A DNA stretch of 64,000 nucleotides from contig NC_050469.1 of the NCBI RefSeq assembly GCF_013373865.1, positions 16,040,546 through 16,104,545 on the forward strand. Reading direction: 5' to 3'. Below are positions 23,501 through 35,190 of the stretch, piece by piece. Both the position numbers and the translations under genes were made by a program. Origin of the DNA: Monomorium pharaonis. Its lineage: Eukaryota > Arthropoda > Insecta > Hymenoptera > Formicidae. The notes beneath the pieces are model-generated. The model saw only the letters and a list, made by a program, of their open reading frames with translations. It was not told the DNA's origin and ran no database searches. Positions within the stretch are counted from its first letter, which is position 1; the number at the start of each line of letters is the position of its first letter.

Positions 23501-24155
23501 AAAATGTATAATTATCAATGTACGTCAATTCCACAATACATGTGTTGTATCGAATTAACATGTAGTATCAAAAATAAAAAATATATAAAGGCGGTTATAA
23601 CTTATAAATCTATTATGTTGTTGCTGACTAAACATAACCTACAAAACATGTAGGAAAGATTATAATAAGTTATTTATGATATTATACATAAGAAAAATAA
23701 TATATGTTAATTAAATGCAGCAACATTTTCTACACCTTTTTATATAATCTTTAATAAATGTTGACTTAAAAAACATAAAAGATTACCTGATTAAAGTCAA
23801 GTTGCAAGAAAACAACGTCTCTCTTTCGTCATTATAGCATCCACTAGCGGAAAGCGCGCCTAATAGCACGAGATGTACATTGTGCGATTGAGGTTAGAGT
23901 CTCACAAGATTCAAATTTTATAATATCCATATAACATAAATAAAACAGTTGTTGTGTAACCACGCAACATTGTGGTTACATCACTGTTCGGTTATTGTAA
24001 CATACAAATAACGGAGTAATATTATAGCTTCATAACTTTGTTACATCACATATATGTAGTAAAGTTTCGTAACTATAATATAAATAGAGTGTAACATCTG
24101 TTACATTACATGTTACTCCCACGTTATATTGCATTTATATTTGGTGTTTGCTGGG
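20529..24155. mobile_element. Element E: 3.6-kb CCCAGCAAACACC element
   Basis: Ends CCCAGCAAACACCAA and TTGGTGTTTGCTGGG, with TT on both sides (20527-20528 and 24156-24157). Several hundred bp inside each end repeat TTACATGTAA/GTTACAT words in both orientations. The middle has no long ORF. A stretch at 22090-22270 (+) reads through codons for KLMYAIDKKFTEVHPCF and may be a transposase relic, but I do not recognise it. It interrupts exon 1 of the Harbinger-2 transposase in frame terms cleanly. Confidence 0.75.
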
Positions 24156-24226
24156 TTTGCTCGACATAATTTTCAATATTAAGAATACGTTTTCTTTTCT
24201 TATATTTAAAGGTTATAACGTCAATT

Positions 24227-26202
24227 CCCCTACAGCATGAAATATTGCTGCAACGTTGCAGAAATATTGCAATAGTGCATAATATAACCAATATTGCAGA
24301 AATATTGTAGCAATATTACAAATATAATATTCCCTAGCAAATGTTGCACAATATTGCAGCAATATTACAAATGTAATATTTCTTAGCAGATGTTGTGCAA
24401 TATTGTAGCAATATTACAAATGTAATATTTCCTAACAGATATTGCACAATATTGTGCCAATATTATATTGCAACCGTGCAAAATTTATTTCCGTATAATC
24501 CGTATTTCTTAATCTAGAACTAACAATAAGTAATATTTTACATAGTTTTAAGGGACAAATAAAAAAATAGAGCAGGATATTTTTATTTTAAATTTTTATG
24601 TAAGATTAGAGCTAAAAGATACATAGATGTGCAACAAATTCTGTAATCACGACAGCGTTGCGTCCCATACTAGATTGAGTGAAGCAAGTCCAGAAGATGT
24701 TCACTCTGACTTATATATATAATACATTAATTAAACATGTGTGAACCATACATGCATGTGTAATTCTAGCGTATAAATTGATCAGGATGGGCATTTTCTG
24801 GACTTGCTTCATTTTAATGCTTACTTAAATCTAGAATGGAACGATATTCGATATCCGTTGGTGTATGTTAATTTAATTAATTACTTTTTTAATTAATAAT
24901 TTTTTTAATTATTGTGCCGTAACGGTATGACAATAAATTCATTTTCCGTTTTTCGTATAATACACATCTTACATATTATTTGATTAATTTAACCACCTGC
25001 AACATTTCCTTCATATTGCGCATTAACGTTTCAGAAATATTACAGCAATCTTACAAGAAATATTGCAGCAATATTGCTGAAATATTACAGAAATCTTACG
25101 GGGAATATTGCAGAAATATTGCAGACATATTGCACAATATTGTTTTGGAGCGGACATAGGAATATTGCTGCAACCCAGACAGCACATGTAGATTATGAGA
25201 ACGATAATAGGATATTGCGAAAGTATATTGCAATATTCGTATAATATTAGAGATACGTCTGTCATATGGCGAGTATATACTCATAACGTACTATGTCCGC
25301 GTTGCCTTATCCCATAGAATTTCGCTGGCAGTTTATGAGAATATACCGAATATATCTTAAGAATGTTATACGTATGTCTAAAGTATATCTTCAGTATATT
25401 CACAATATGTCTACAGTATGTTCACATTATATGGGCTCATGCATAATGAGAGGAATAAGGAACAAGGAATTAAACATACAGAATTAGCAAGAAGAAATAA
25501 GAAGAGGAATTAATCATTTCGCACATCAGGAAGCTATCGCAAAAAATGAAGCGTAATATCTGTTGAATACGCTGGGGTGCTTTGGGAAATTATGCTCAGA
25601 TAATTGTAGGTTATAACCTAAATAATATATGTATATATACAATATATATATATTATTATAGTTTACGTTACTATATTATATCTTATGTACATACCAGAGT
25701 TATCTGGGCGTAATTCCTGAGAAAACCACGTTGTCCGTGAGTTCGTGTTCGCACGTTCACACCCTACACTTCACCACGTGTCTGCATCACACGGCAGACG
25801 AAAATGCGTAACGTTACAGATCATAGATAGCGTTGACATGATTCACTTTCAATATTACGCGGATATTTTGGAAATATGTGATAGATATACATGAGACATA
25901 GGATATTTTACGGATGTTTTGAGTATATTAGATATAATCTCAGTATATTCAGTAGGAGTTGCGAAGTTCAGTCGCTATATTCTAAGTTTATCTTGAGGAT
26001 ATATCAAAATGACATTCTATTGAGACGTTATATGAATGTTTTACGTATATTCGGTATGATCACAGTACATTACGTATGAGAATATAATATTCGTACGATA
26101 TCTGGTGCTATCTGGGAATATTGCAGCAATATTTTCTGCAATATTCCAATCTTGCAAAATAATATTTCTGCAACGTTGCCGCAATATTTCATGCTGTAGG
26201 GG
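24227..26202 (+). mobile_element. W1 element copy 4, with element C inside
   Basis: Ends and core are the same as the other copies. TT lies at 24225-24226 and 26203-26204. Without element C and its AA duplication it is again 1031 bp. Deleting it with one TT joins the two coding pieces of transposase exon 1 in frame. Confidence 0.9.
25174..26116. mobile_element. Element C: 943-bp CCCAGACAGCAC element inside W1-4
   Basis: Ends CCCAGACAGCACATG and GGTGCTATCTGGG, with AA at 25172-25173 and 26117-26118. The other W1 copies show the empty site GCTGCAATATTGCAGC, which proves the 2-bp duplication. The interior repeats GTATATTC/GAATATAC-like words. Short ORFs inside are chance. Confidence 0.88.
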
Positions 26203-26598
26203 TTATATCATTATCGTATATGTCATACAAATAATTAGTAGACTCTAAATAATTTTGGGCAATGCATATTGCTAAAATATTATTATCCATATTATAAAAT
26301 ACTGTTTCACCAAATTCTATTTTGTAATAAATTAAACAATGTACAACAGTTTAATCGAGGTAGCCTAAAGTATGAGTGGAAAACGCTCCAGACGCTTTAG
26401 CTTCGGTCAATTTGAATAGTATTAGTAACGTTGGTAGCGCTACTTGACCGTTTAATGGAAGCGTTGTGATCAAAAACGTTTGAAGCATTCGAAAGTGGTA
26501 ACTCGACCGCAGCCAATATATGTATATATTGTATCATACATCTCACTCACTCCTCTAGTAATCCATAGTCGTAGGACTATAAAATATTAGCCACATAA

Positions 26599-26736
26599 GG
26601 TCTGTTCGCGTCACATGCCCCAACATGCTCCTATTCACCCCAACGCACTCCAATACGTTGATTCCGATGACGCCAACCTATTAGAATGCGTTGGAGTGAG
26701 TAGGAGCATGTCGGAGCATGGCGACGCGAACAAACC
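26599..26736. mobile_element. 138-bp GGTCTGTTCGCG hairpin MITE, copy A
   Basis: Arms GGTCTGTTCGCGTC and GACGCGAACAAACC, with inner palindromic parts built on ACATGCTCC and CCAACGCACTCC. A second copy lies 82 bp away. Duplications are short and not certain. Confidence 0.8.
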
Positions 26737-26818
26737 AATTCCAATCGGTAATTCAGTCTGCCGCCTATGAGCTCCTATTTGTACATACTTTTCGGGTACA
26801 CACTAAATGGAGAATATA

Positions 26819-26956
26819 GGTCTGTTCGCGTCACATGCTCCGACATGCTCCTATTCACCCCAACGCACTCCAAGACGTTGATTCCGATGACGCCAACCTA
26901 TTAGAATGCGTTGGAGTGAGTAGGAGCATGTCGGGGCCTGGCGACGCGAACAAACC
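26819..26956. mobile_element. 138-bp GGTCTGTTCGCG hairpin MITE, copy B
   Basis: Same family and orientation as copy A, with few substitutions. ATA occurs on both sides. Confidence 0.8.
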
Positions 26957-26967
26957 ATAACGAGCCT

Positions 26968-26997
26968 AGCAGTCTAGTATATTATAGAAGTCTGTGG
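26968..26997. repeat. 30-bp inverted repeat, right member
   Basis: Exact reverse complement of 7858-7887. The pair brackets Harbinger-2 and its flanks. Confidence 0.6.
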
Positions 26998-27253
26998 TAC
27001 CAAGTGCTCGGTGTAAACTAGGACTATGTATTATAGTAAATCTATGGTTGTCAACTTTAACTGTTTAACTTCTTTTGCGGGGCAGAGCGACGATTTTTTC
27101 TGCTAGATTCGTTCGTTTTGTGCAAAAACGCGTCGATTAAGCCTAAATTCAACGAATTCGGTAAACAGTAAGCTTTCCTTTAGTATTATCATAAATAATT
27201 ACAAAATTTTGTAAAGTTTTATTTTGTATCTAATTCTTTGTCGGTCAATCTAA

Positions 27254-27423
27254 AGCCTTCGGCACACGATACGATTTTTCATACTAGATCGCATACGATG
27301 TATCTTAATACGTGTCCTAATTGGCTCGGATGATTATGTCACCAATCGTAAGCCAATGAGGATATGTAGTAAGACGCCTCGTATGCGATCTAGTATGAAA
27401 AATCGTATCGTGTGCCGAAGGCT
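27254..27423. mobile_element. 170-bp hairpin MITE with TAA duplication
   Basis: Arms AGCCTTCGGCACACGATACG and complement are near perfect for about 55 bp. TAA occurs at 27251-27253 and 27424-27426, a Harbinger-type target. Confidence 0.88.
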
Positions 27424-27765
27424 TAACATAGTATGGTGCACAGAGTGAAAGTAACGATCACACACACATGCACGCACGCACACTAATGTTACAAATTTAT
27501 TATTTTCAGCGTAATAGCATATTTTGAATTGGACATCTTTAAATACCTTTGTATTCAAAATAACAAAATCATCTTAATGAAGTTTAATATCGCTATGCAC
27601 TATTGTTTCCCAAATTAGTTTTCTTACTATAGCAACTTGAAATAATAATGACAATTGTATAAAAAGTTGCTTTTTTATTATTTTATGTGGCAGTATTTGC
27701 AGATCCACTAAATAACACTGCTGACTTGTTGCATATATATATAGAATTGAGATAACTTGAATCCC

Positions 27766-27888
27766 AGGGTGCGTTCCGTTTCACGCATGATACGCATGAT
27801 GCATCGTTTATCCTTGTTGTTTGTCAAACGTTAAACAAGGATGAACAATGCATTATACGCGTCATGCATGAAACGGAATGCAGCCCTG
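27766..27888. mobile_element. CAGGGTGCGTTCCG hairpin MITE
   Basis: Arms CAGGGTGCGTTCCGTTTCA and TGAAACGGAATGCAGCCCTG, with inner AACAAGGAT repeats. No clear duplication. Confidence 0.75.
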
Positions 27889-28021
27889 CATTCTATATGA
27901 CATGTAATGGGGCAATCTCTACATTTTAATGTTATCTTTCCAAATCTGATTCTGATGGATCAAACAAAAGAAAAACATTACAATATTACTTGATTTGCTT
28001 GTTTAACTGTTATCACTATCA

Positions 28022-28022
<1 letters not shown>

Positions 28023-28071
<49 letters not shown>
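28023..28071. repeat. (TA)n microsatellite
   Basis: About 24 TA units at the truncated end of the RacGAP-like fragment. Confidence 0.95.
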
Positions 28072-28077
<6 letters not shown>

Positions 28078-28742
28078 TCTATTGTTTTAGTATCACCACA
28101 TGGAGTACATGTTTCTGGTTATTATCTTTGATAAAAATCTATGATTCGCAGAAGACGTTTCAGCATTCAACAGTTTGTAATCAATATTTTCTTTATTAGA
28201 AGCAATTTGAATTTTAACAGGTATAGAGTGTGCCCTGTCCTTTGGCTTAATTCTTGTCATTACTCCATCTGACAAGTTAAATTCTATCATTTTATTCAAC
28301 GTGCTACATTCCTAGAAGTTTATTCCTAGAATATTCACCACTAGATTTATATTCTTTCTATCTTTTTTTCTTTTTGTGCTTTTATAATAGTATCGGTATT
28401 CAAATCATCTTCCGACTTGGATAAACAATTCAAATCACTTAATATCAAACCTGTAGAATCTGTTCCTGCTATTGTAGTTAGACTAGAAAATGTATTAGGT
28501 GTGTAATTGCATCTCATCTGAATACTTTATACACAAAATTTTATATTTACTATCTATCATCCTGTTTGTGTGGAACATGTAGATTATTATATTTAAATTC
28601 AATTTCAGGTTTATTAAGGAATTGTAGTCTCTTTTTGATATCATCATTCAAATTTGCCTTTCCATCATGGAACAATATCTCTAACCATATTAATTTGCCT
28701 CTCCTGTCAGATACAAACACTTAATTTATAACTAAATGACAA

Positions 28743-28790
<48 letters not shown>

Positions 28791-29239
28791 ATACATGTGT
28801 ATAAAAAGAGAACTTAATATATCAATATGTTTTTATGATGCTCAATCGTTCGACGTTTGCATTTTTCCTCCTCTAGATTTCTCCTAGCATGACATAATTT
28901 CCGATGAAGATTCGTAGTTTCTCGACGAAGTCGATCTAAATCTTGATACATTTATTGATATTCTTGCAAAGATAGACATTTTATTTGTGGCGCATTAGTC
29001 AGAACTATTACAAACACAAATATATCATCATTGAGTATTAAAGTATATAATTATATAAGTATATAAATATCGAATTAAAAAAAAAAGTTAATTACAATGT
29101 GGACTTGTCTAAATAAATTTTATTATGTTTTTTACAATCATAAAGAGTTTTTCTTATTTTTAAATGACTATTCCATGGTAATGACAAATATTCGAAAAGC
29201 AAGTAATTTATACAAACCTTCAATTAGTTCGTTATTCAT
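28072..29239 (-). pseudogene. RacGAP1/Tumbleweed-like gene fragment, broken
   Basis: RacGAP1 (MgcRacGAP, Tumbleweed) is the Rho-family GAP subunit of centralspindlin in cytokinesis. Candidate exons on -: 29239-29218 (ATG), 29004 to about 28815 (coiled coil, DLDRLRRETTNLHRKLCHAR), 28719 to about 28568 (IWLEILFHDGKANLNDDIKK then LQFLN), about 28505-28355 (TDSTGLILSDLNCLSKSEDD) and about 28313-28072 (NHRFLSK, then ETCTPCG in a shifted frame). The order matches the N-terminal half of that family up to the start of the C1 zinc finger, by recall. There is an in-frame TAA within the coiled-coil exon and a 2-nt frameshift just before ETCTPCG. The C1 remainder and RhoGAP domain are absent, with (TA)n where they should continue. 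It is probably a degraded partial copy. Confidence 0.55.
28745..28789. repeat. (GT)n microsatellite
   Basis: About 22 GT units in an intron of the RacGAP-like fragment. Confidence 0.95.
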
Positions 29240-29568
29240 GATGGATGTCATGTTCCATAAATACCAAAGGGTGTGATAATTCTTTATTTTTTAATTACGC
29301 TAAAGTAACTGCGCCATAGATACACTTTGTGTTTATACAATACGTCGATTGAGAACTTTTATGAGACACATTTTTATACAACAAATGTCAACCGCTGTTA
29401 ATCGCCTACATATATAAATTGAATTACTTTTTAAATCTTTCATTTCAGCCAAACGGTTAAATAGAAAGTTCCTAGTTCATTACAAATTTCTATATGTGCA
29501 AAAACATGGTGTGTACAAAGATTCGAAAATTCAGAATTTAAAACTATTTAAAGAGAAAAAATACTCTA

Positions 29569-29665
29569 TCAAATAAATTTTAGGTACTGCGCGCGGTCTT
29601 ATATCCTGAATTTAAGCATCTAATACAGGATATAAGGCCGGGCGCGGTACCTAAAATTTATTTGA
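29569..29665. mobile_element. 97-bp near-perfect hairpin
   Basis: Arms TCAAATAAATTTTAGGTAC and GTACCTAAAATTTATTTGA flank inner CTTATATCCTG/CAGGATATAAG. It lies about 110 bp upstream of the start of the unknown gene at 29774 and could be a tiny MITE or a folded leader/promoter element. Confidence 0.75.
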
Positions 29666-29773
29666 TTAAATACTGCCGGTATAACAAAGGGAAAACCTGC
29701 AATTACTAAGATCTAGCAAGATTTTACTCTCAGACGATAAGTAAACTAAGTGTAGGGAACAGAAAAAGAAGTA

Positions 29774-30122
29774 ATGTCACAAGCGTTATCACACAGTTTC
29801 CCAGAAACGCCCTTCAAATATAAATCTGAAATACGTAAGGCATTGATAGTAGACTTGAAAAAAGCGATGACTAACGATGAACATTTACAACAATCTGAAA
29901 TTCAGGTATATATTTTAAAGCTTATAAAATTTTTATAAATTTTCCTGCTACTTACATAAAATCAAATATTTTCTATTAAAAAGAGAAAAAAAATTGTAGA
30001 AAAAGATCGATGCTCTTTGTAAATGGATGTGTACTGCACCTAAGAGAAGCATTTATAGATTAGATCGTTTTATGGATTATCATACAAATGATCTAGACAG
30101 TTTATGCAAAGCATTGAAGCAG
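29774..30122 (+). CDS. First two coding exons of an unrecognised gene
   Basis: Exon 1 is 29774-29905 (44 codons, ATG start, donor GTATAT). Exon 2 is 30000-30122 (41 codons, acceptor TTGTAG, donor GTATGT). The phase is 0 at the joint and at the exon 2 end, and there is no stop in 85 codons. The product begins MSQALSHSFPETPFKYK and contains DALCKWMCTAPKRSIYRLDR; it is helical and basic. I cannot name the family. It starts 535 bp from, and divergent to, the RacGAP-like fragment. No continuation was found downstream, where a tandem array fills the next 1.5 kb, so this is either the 5' end of a host gene with very long introns or a truncated copy. Confidence 0.45.
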
Positions 30123-30174
30123 GTATGTTAAATACGCAAAATTAATTCTTTAACATAACTATATCTATATATAT

Positions 30175-31610
30175 AAGTTGCGATGTATGTATGTCCGTAA
30201 CTCTTCGGACTGCTTCGTCATTTGTGGTCCGATCTTAACGCCACTGGTGTCAAAATTTAGCAAATTTTTCGGAGACTGCTACCATGAGGTCTGATTTTTC
30301 AAAAACAGGTTGTTTAAAAAATGATGGGCAAAAATATACGTTTTTTTGACTAAAGTCTGTATTCCAATGAACTCCTCCGTCATTTGTGGTCCGATCCACT
30401 TGCAATTGGTCTCAAAATTTAGCATTTTTTCCGGGGATGGCGCCTATGGACTCCGATTTTTTAAAAACAGGGTGTTTTAAAAATGATAGGCCTTAATAAA
30501 CGTATAAATAACTAAAGTCTGTTTGCCCGCGAACTACTCCGTTCTTTTTGGTTCAATCCTCTTGCAATTGGTCTCAAAATTTTGTATTTTTTCCAGGGAC
30601 AGCTACTATGGATTCGAATTTTTCAAATACAGGGTGTTTCAAAATTGATAGATCAAAATATATACGTATAAATGACTCAAGTCTGTTTGCTCGCGAACTA
30701 CTCCGTTCTTTTTGGTCCGAACCTCTTGCAACTGGTCTCAAAATTTAGCATTTTTTTAGGGGACGGATACTAAGGGCTCGAATTTTTCAAAAAAAAGGTG
30801 TTTCAAAAATGATTGGCAAAAATTACATATTTATGATTGAAGTCTGTATGCCCGCGAACTACTCCGACATTTGTGGACCAATCTTAATGCAAATGGTCTC
30901 AAAAATTAGCATTTTTCCGGGGATGGCTACGATGGACTCCGATTTTTAAAAAATAGGGTGTTTCAAAAATGATAGGCCAAAATATATGTATAAATAATTG
31001 AAGTCTGTATACCCGCGAACTATTTCGTCATTTTTCTGGGGAAGGCTTTTATGGGCTCGAATTTTTCAAAAACAGGTTGTTTCAAAAATAATAGGCCAAA
31101 ATATACGTATGAATGATTGAAATCTGTATGCCCGCGAACCACTCCGTCATTTGTGGTCCGATTCTAATGCAAGAGATCTTATTTTATTCCAAATTTTACG
31201 AGGATTGCTGCTATGGGTTTGTTTCTTCGAAATACAGGGTTTTTCAAAAATAATCTATATATTAATTAGTAACGAATAAGCGTTTGCCTGTATAACCGCG
31301 AACAACATTGTCATTTGTAGCTCGAATCTCTAACAAATGGTCTCATTTTATTCCAAACTTAACGAGTAAAACTGCCATGGGATTGGATTTTTCATATACA
31401 AGGTGTTTCATTTAAAGACTTACATTTCTTAAAGTTACGCCATTCATTTATGAAACGCCTTCCAGTATACGGAAAACCCAAACCCATGGCTGCCATCCTT
31501 AAAAAATTTGGAATAAAATAAGACCATTTGTAAGTAATTTAGGCCACAAATGACGGTGTAGTCCGCGGTTATACAGATAAACGCATATCCGTTACTAATC
31601 TATATAAAGA
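30175..31610. repeat. ~160-bp tandem array with a terminal inverted unit
   Basis: About eight direct units of roughly 155-170 bp share AGTCTGTATGCCCGCGAACT, GTCATTTGTGGTCCGAT, TGGTCTCAAAATTTAGCA and CAGGGTGTTTCAAAAATGAT; one unit is shortened to about 130 bp. From about 31430 a unit runs in the opposite direction (ACCATTTGTAAGTAATTTAG ... GGTGTAGTCCGCGGTTATAC), making the array end head-to-head. No protein is implied. Confidence 0.85.
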
Positions 31611-33950
31611 AAATTTTCGAAACGACGTTAAAGTCAGAATGTCATTAAGAGGTCAACTAACAATTTTCAGAAAAATGTTTTTAATTTATCTCAGCGAGCA
31701 CAGAAAGAGTACATGTAAAAGACGGGAATGTTTTATAACGTTATTTTATGTCAACACGGATTAATCGGGCCTTATATTTTATAAATTCAATAACATTATA
31801 ACAATATTCCAAATATAGGTACCACCGAATTCTGAAAAACTGCAGTATTTACTATGATTTTTCTAAAAGTTTAAGAAGAGGGAGGTAGCTTTTTTACCGA
31901 GATATATTACAAATTACATAATTGAAATTGAGCAACAAAAAATTGTTAAAAAAAGAAGTATTATGTGATTTTTTTGATAAAACGTATTTTTAACAAGTTT
32001 GTGAATAATATCAACTATAATCCTTCATATCTCAGAAATAAAAGGTATGCTCAATTCGAAATTTTTAGGTGATGAACGTTTGATAATATGCAATCATTTA
32101 CCACCAAAATCGTATCGAAACTCGATGTCTACGAAACAGGCGATTAATGCGGACGCTCTTTAACCTTCTGCCTACAAACCTTATTTTTCTCCCGATTCCT
32201 ACAAAAAGGGGTTACGCAAACCCCAAAATTTCGTTAATTTATATCTCCAAATTTAATCAATTTTAAAGTATTTAATCAATTTTAACTTCTTTTTTTTTTA
32301 ATCGAAAAAAATCTCAGAATTATGATGGTCTTGGCTGAAAAGTCGAAGATATAAAAAGAAAAAAGATTTTTTAAAAAGAATGAGAAAGAAACAAAAAATT
32401 TTAGAAAAAAATTTGCCTTTTCTTCAAACGCCCGTATTTACTAGAAAAAAATAGATAAAGTAATTAAAATGGTGATCAATGGAAAGGGGAAGAGTTGTAC
32501 TTTAAGAATCTATTGTAATTTTTATGATTCTGTTCAAAAAATATATTTATTTCGTAATGTGAATTTAGTAAAAAATGAATGCAGTTCAAACACAATAATA
32601 ATAGAAAATAGTAATATTGATTTAAAAACCATAATTATTAATACACAAAAACATAATTATTAATACAAAAAATATTACAAAAGATTTTATTTGTTATAGA
32701 AGAAATTTTTAATTTGTAATGCTACAATTGCAGTATATTTTCACAAAGTGATTGCGACATTGGTAATATATATAAGTACTGTATGCGTAAATGATACGTA
32801 ATGAACAAAAAAATGACTTTTATTTACCCTTTAAATTTGGAACTTTTGAAATTTTTTGTTACGTTTCCTACACAAGGAGTAACTGTAACCTCAACACACA
32901 CTTTCGATGCTCCTACTTCTGTTGTTTTCAGAACATTGACAACGCTCAAAGAGAAATAAGTAAAGCACAGTTCAAACTTTCTCTCCCACCCCAGTCTCAG
33001 CGTCCCCTTGCTAAATACTTTAAAGTAGCGGGCATTTCAAAATCGACTGGGGTAACCGTAACACCATGTGTAGGCAGAGGGTTAAGGATGTGTTGGACCG
33101 AAGTTCAAAATAGTACAAAGTTGCTAAAAATTTGTGAAATTGTTTTGTTAGTTTTCTTAATGTACTGCAAAAAATTGAAAACGTATCCATTAAACGGTTG
33201 CTGAGTTATAAATATGTTAATTTTCACTAATTTTACATGATATCCTTTTCCATCATATGGGAAAAGACGATCTTGACGGATAAAACAGCTTAAAAAATAT
33301 AGAAGAAATAGTACAAGTGTTTTGAACTTTTTGGTACATTTAATATATGAATAGATGAAAATATTTGCCAAGTTTCAATAGTCTTCACTACACCGTTTTA
33401 AAGAAATAAAATATAACTTGAGATACTTGTGCATTTTTACTGTCAAAAGTTTAAACTCATAAGTGAAAAAAATCGCAAATATGTAAAAAATACTTATGTA
33501 AGAGTAAAAATAAGACTCAAACTATCGTTCAAGTTTCTTACATCTAGATTTACTATGCGATAGGCGCAAATATTTAAGTATTTCAAATTGCATGTACTTT
33601 TGTCTAAGATTGTATGTCCGATACATCCTTAAATCATCAGAGGGAGTCTAAACAATCGAAATGTTTATGTGAGACAATGAGATTAGAAAAGAGAATTAGA
33701 AAAATGAAATGAGTAATAAATACATGAACAAATAAATAAATCAGTTAAAATATAAGTTGATAGATTCATTGCATGTTATTTTGAAAAAGATTAAAAATTT
33801 TATTATAATAAATTTAAAATTTAAAAGAAGGTTTAGAGGATTTAATTATAATAGAAGATAGTAATTGATGTTAAAAAAAAATGAAAAACACTTCGACGAT
33901 GTATAAAGCGGTATTTCGAAATATAGGTTGATTCAAAGAATTTTTAAACA
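31611..33950. other. AT-rich spacer without recognised features
   Basis: Open frames such as the ones near 32469-32663 and 32791-33204 show no domain, no splice logic and biased composition. No element ends were seen. Confidence 0.4.
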
Positions 33951-34033
33951 ATGTTACTGCCAACATTACAGAAACAACCTGTATTTACGTGCGAGTATTT
34001 AGAGTCCGCGGGCATACAAACTCGGTATTTATA

Positions 34034-35144
34034 CAGGGAGTCCCAGAGCATACTGGTCACTGTTCATAAAAAGGTAGATGGGATCGAGATGAACATAAAA
34101 GTTCAATATTGTTGTGGGTTTGGTCTGCTAATAATCGAGATATAAATTTTTTAAATTATGCGAATGAGAGCGCGCCTTGCGCGCCGAAGGAAGGGCTCGA
34201 GCCGCTCGAGCTATAGCACGGCCTACTGTTTCAAGCATTGGCTGCCGGCGGCGGCGGGGGAAAGAAGGAGAAGCGTGGCGTCGTCGCCGTTCCCACGTCT
34301 CGCCGCACCGCGCCTAAGCTCGCGTCGATGGCTGCTACGCACACTTGTGATTACATGACGAGATTATAAATTATTAATAAAAATAGGACAAATTTAAATT
34401 GTAATAAACTTTTGTAAATAAGAAAGTCGAAAGAGAGAAAGCGATGGAAACGTATGGAACCTGCAAATAATATAACATTTGCCGCATCAAATTCTCTCAT
34501 CGTTTTTTATGGAATATTGAATTAACGAAGATTTGTCACGATTGATTCTTTATACATTCTCCTTTCGTAACCATCTTATTAGAAAATTACGAAATGCACG
34601 AAATACTATCCCTAATATGCACTCTTTGTAAAATAACACGATAGAAAAATATTCACGTTTGATCTAACGACTTCAGGATAAATTATTCGATGCAACTTCT
34701 ACGGTAATTATAGGTAATTAGAGATCAATGTTATGTCAAGTATCGTTAATATGGTTAACTAGAAATGATTTTCTCTTGTATATGATAGAGAACTTCGAAT
34801 TTCTTCTATCGTTAATACATTATACGTCACTGAAAATCTGTCGTATTTTATATTATTATAATTAATAATATAAAATACGACAGATTTTCAGTGACGTATA
34901 ATGTATTAATTAATAATTAATAATGCAATTAAAAGTAGAAGAAACTGTAAGTTTTCTATGGTTATAAAAGAAAATCCTTCGTTGTGTTAACAATACATGA
35001 TATTGAACATTAATTTTTAAGCATAATTATCGTAGCATCGCGCCTAAGCTATCGTGAAATCGTTACATCAAGAGGGAATATTTTTCTGTGTTATAACAAA
35101 GAATGTAACATACTATGATATTTCGCGCATTTTAGTATGACACC

Positions 35145-35190
<46 letters not shown>

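Larger units (their letters stand above)
15391..26290 (-). pseudogene. Harbinger-2 DDE transposase gene, split by five insertions and one inversion
   Basis: Coding pieces on - are: exon 1, 26290-26203, 24224-24156 and 20526-20522; its last 38 nt now lie inverted on + at 19193-19230, followed by GTAAGT. Exon 2 is 17943-17803, exon 3 is 17726-17459, and exon 4 is 16960-16540 plus 15506-15391. The pieces sum to 1146 nt, 381 codons plus stop, with splice phases and duplications agreeing. Motifs: KKRKRILNIENYVEQ near the N-terminus, FMKPLTFE-type helix (MKPLTFEFILNQIGEQL), GAIDGTHINIPAP (first Asp), GSVHDARVFR, IIGDAAYT (second Asp) and SSTRMVIERAFGLLKERWR (Glu). Insertions W1-4, E, W1-3 and W1-1 lie in exons; W1-2 and D lie in intron 1. 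No substitution-type stop was found, so the gene was apparently functional when the insertions began. Confidence 0.85.
8380..26514. mobile_element. PIF/Harbinger element 2, expanded to 18 kb by nested insertions
   Basis: The left end begins GGCTGCGGTCGAG; after the P element and hairpin B it continues TT-GTCACTAC-GAATGCTTCGAAG. The right end, in reverse complement, reads GGCTGCGGTCGAGTTACCAC followed by TTTCGAATGCTTCAAACG, so the terminal repeats match. AAT sits outside both ends (8377-8379 and 26515-26517), a 3-bp duplication. Inside are a SANT/Myb-like gene (+, 12405-14047) and a convergent DDE transposase gene (-, 26290 to 15391). Nested inside are a P element, one hAT-like hairpin, a two-layer hairpin cluster, four W1 elements and three other CCC-ended elements. 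About 13 kb of the span is later insertions. Confidence 0.85.

Noticed and set aside
30175..31610. Possible CRISPR array
   Set aside because: Units are ~160 bp, directly adjacent without unique spacers, in a eukaryotic context.
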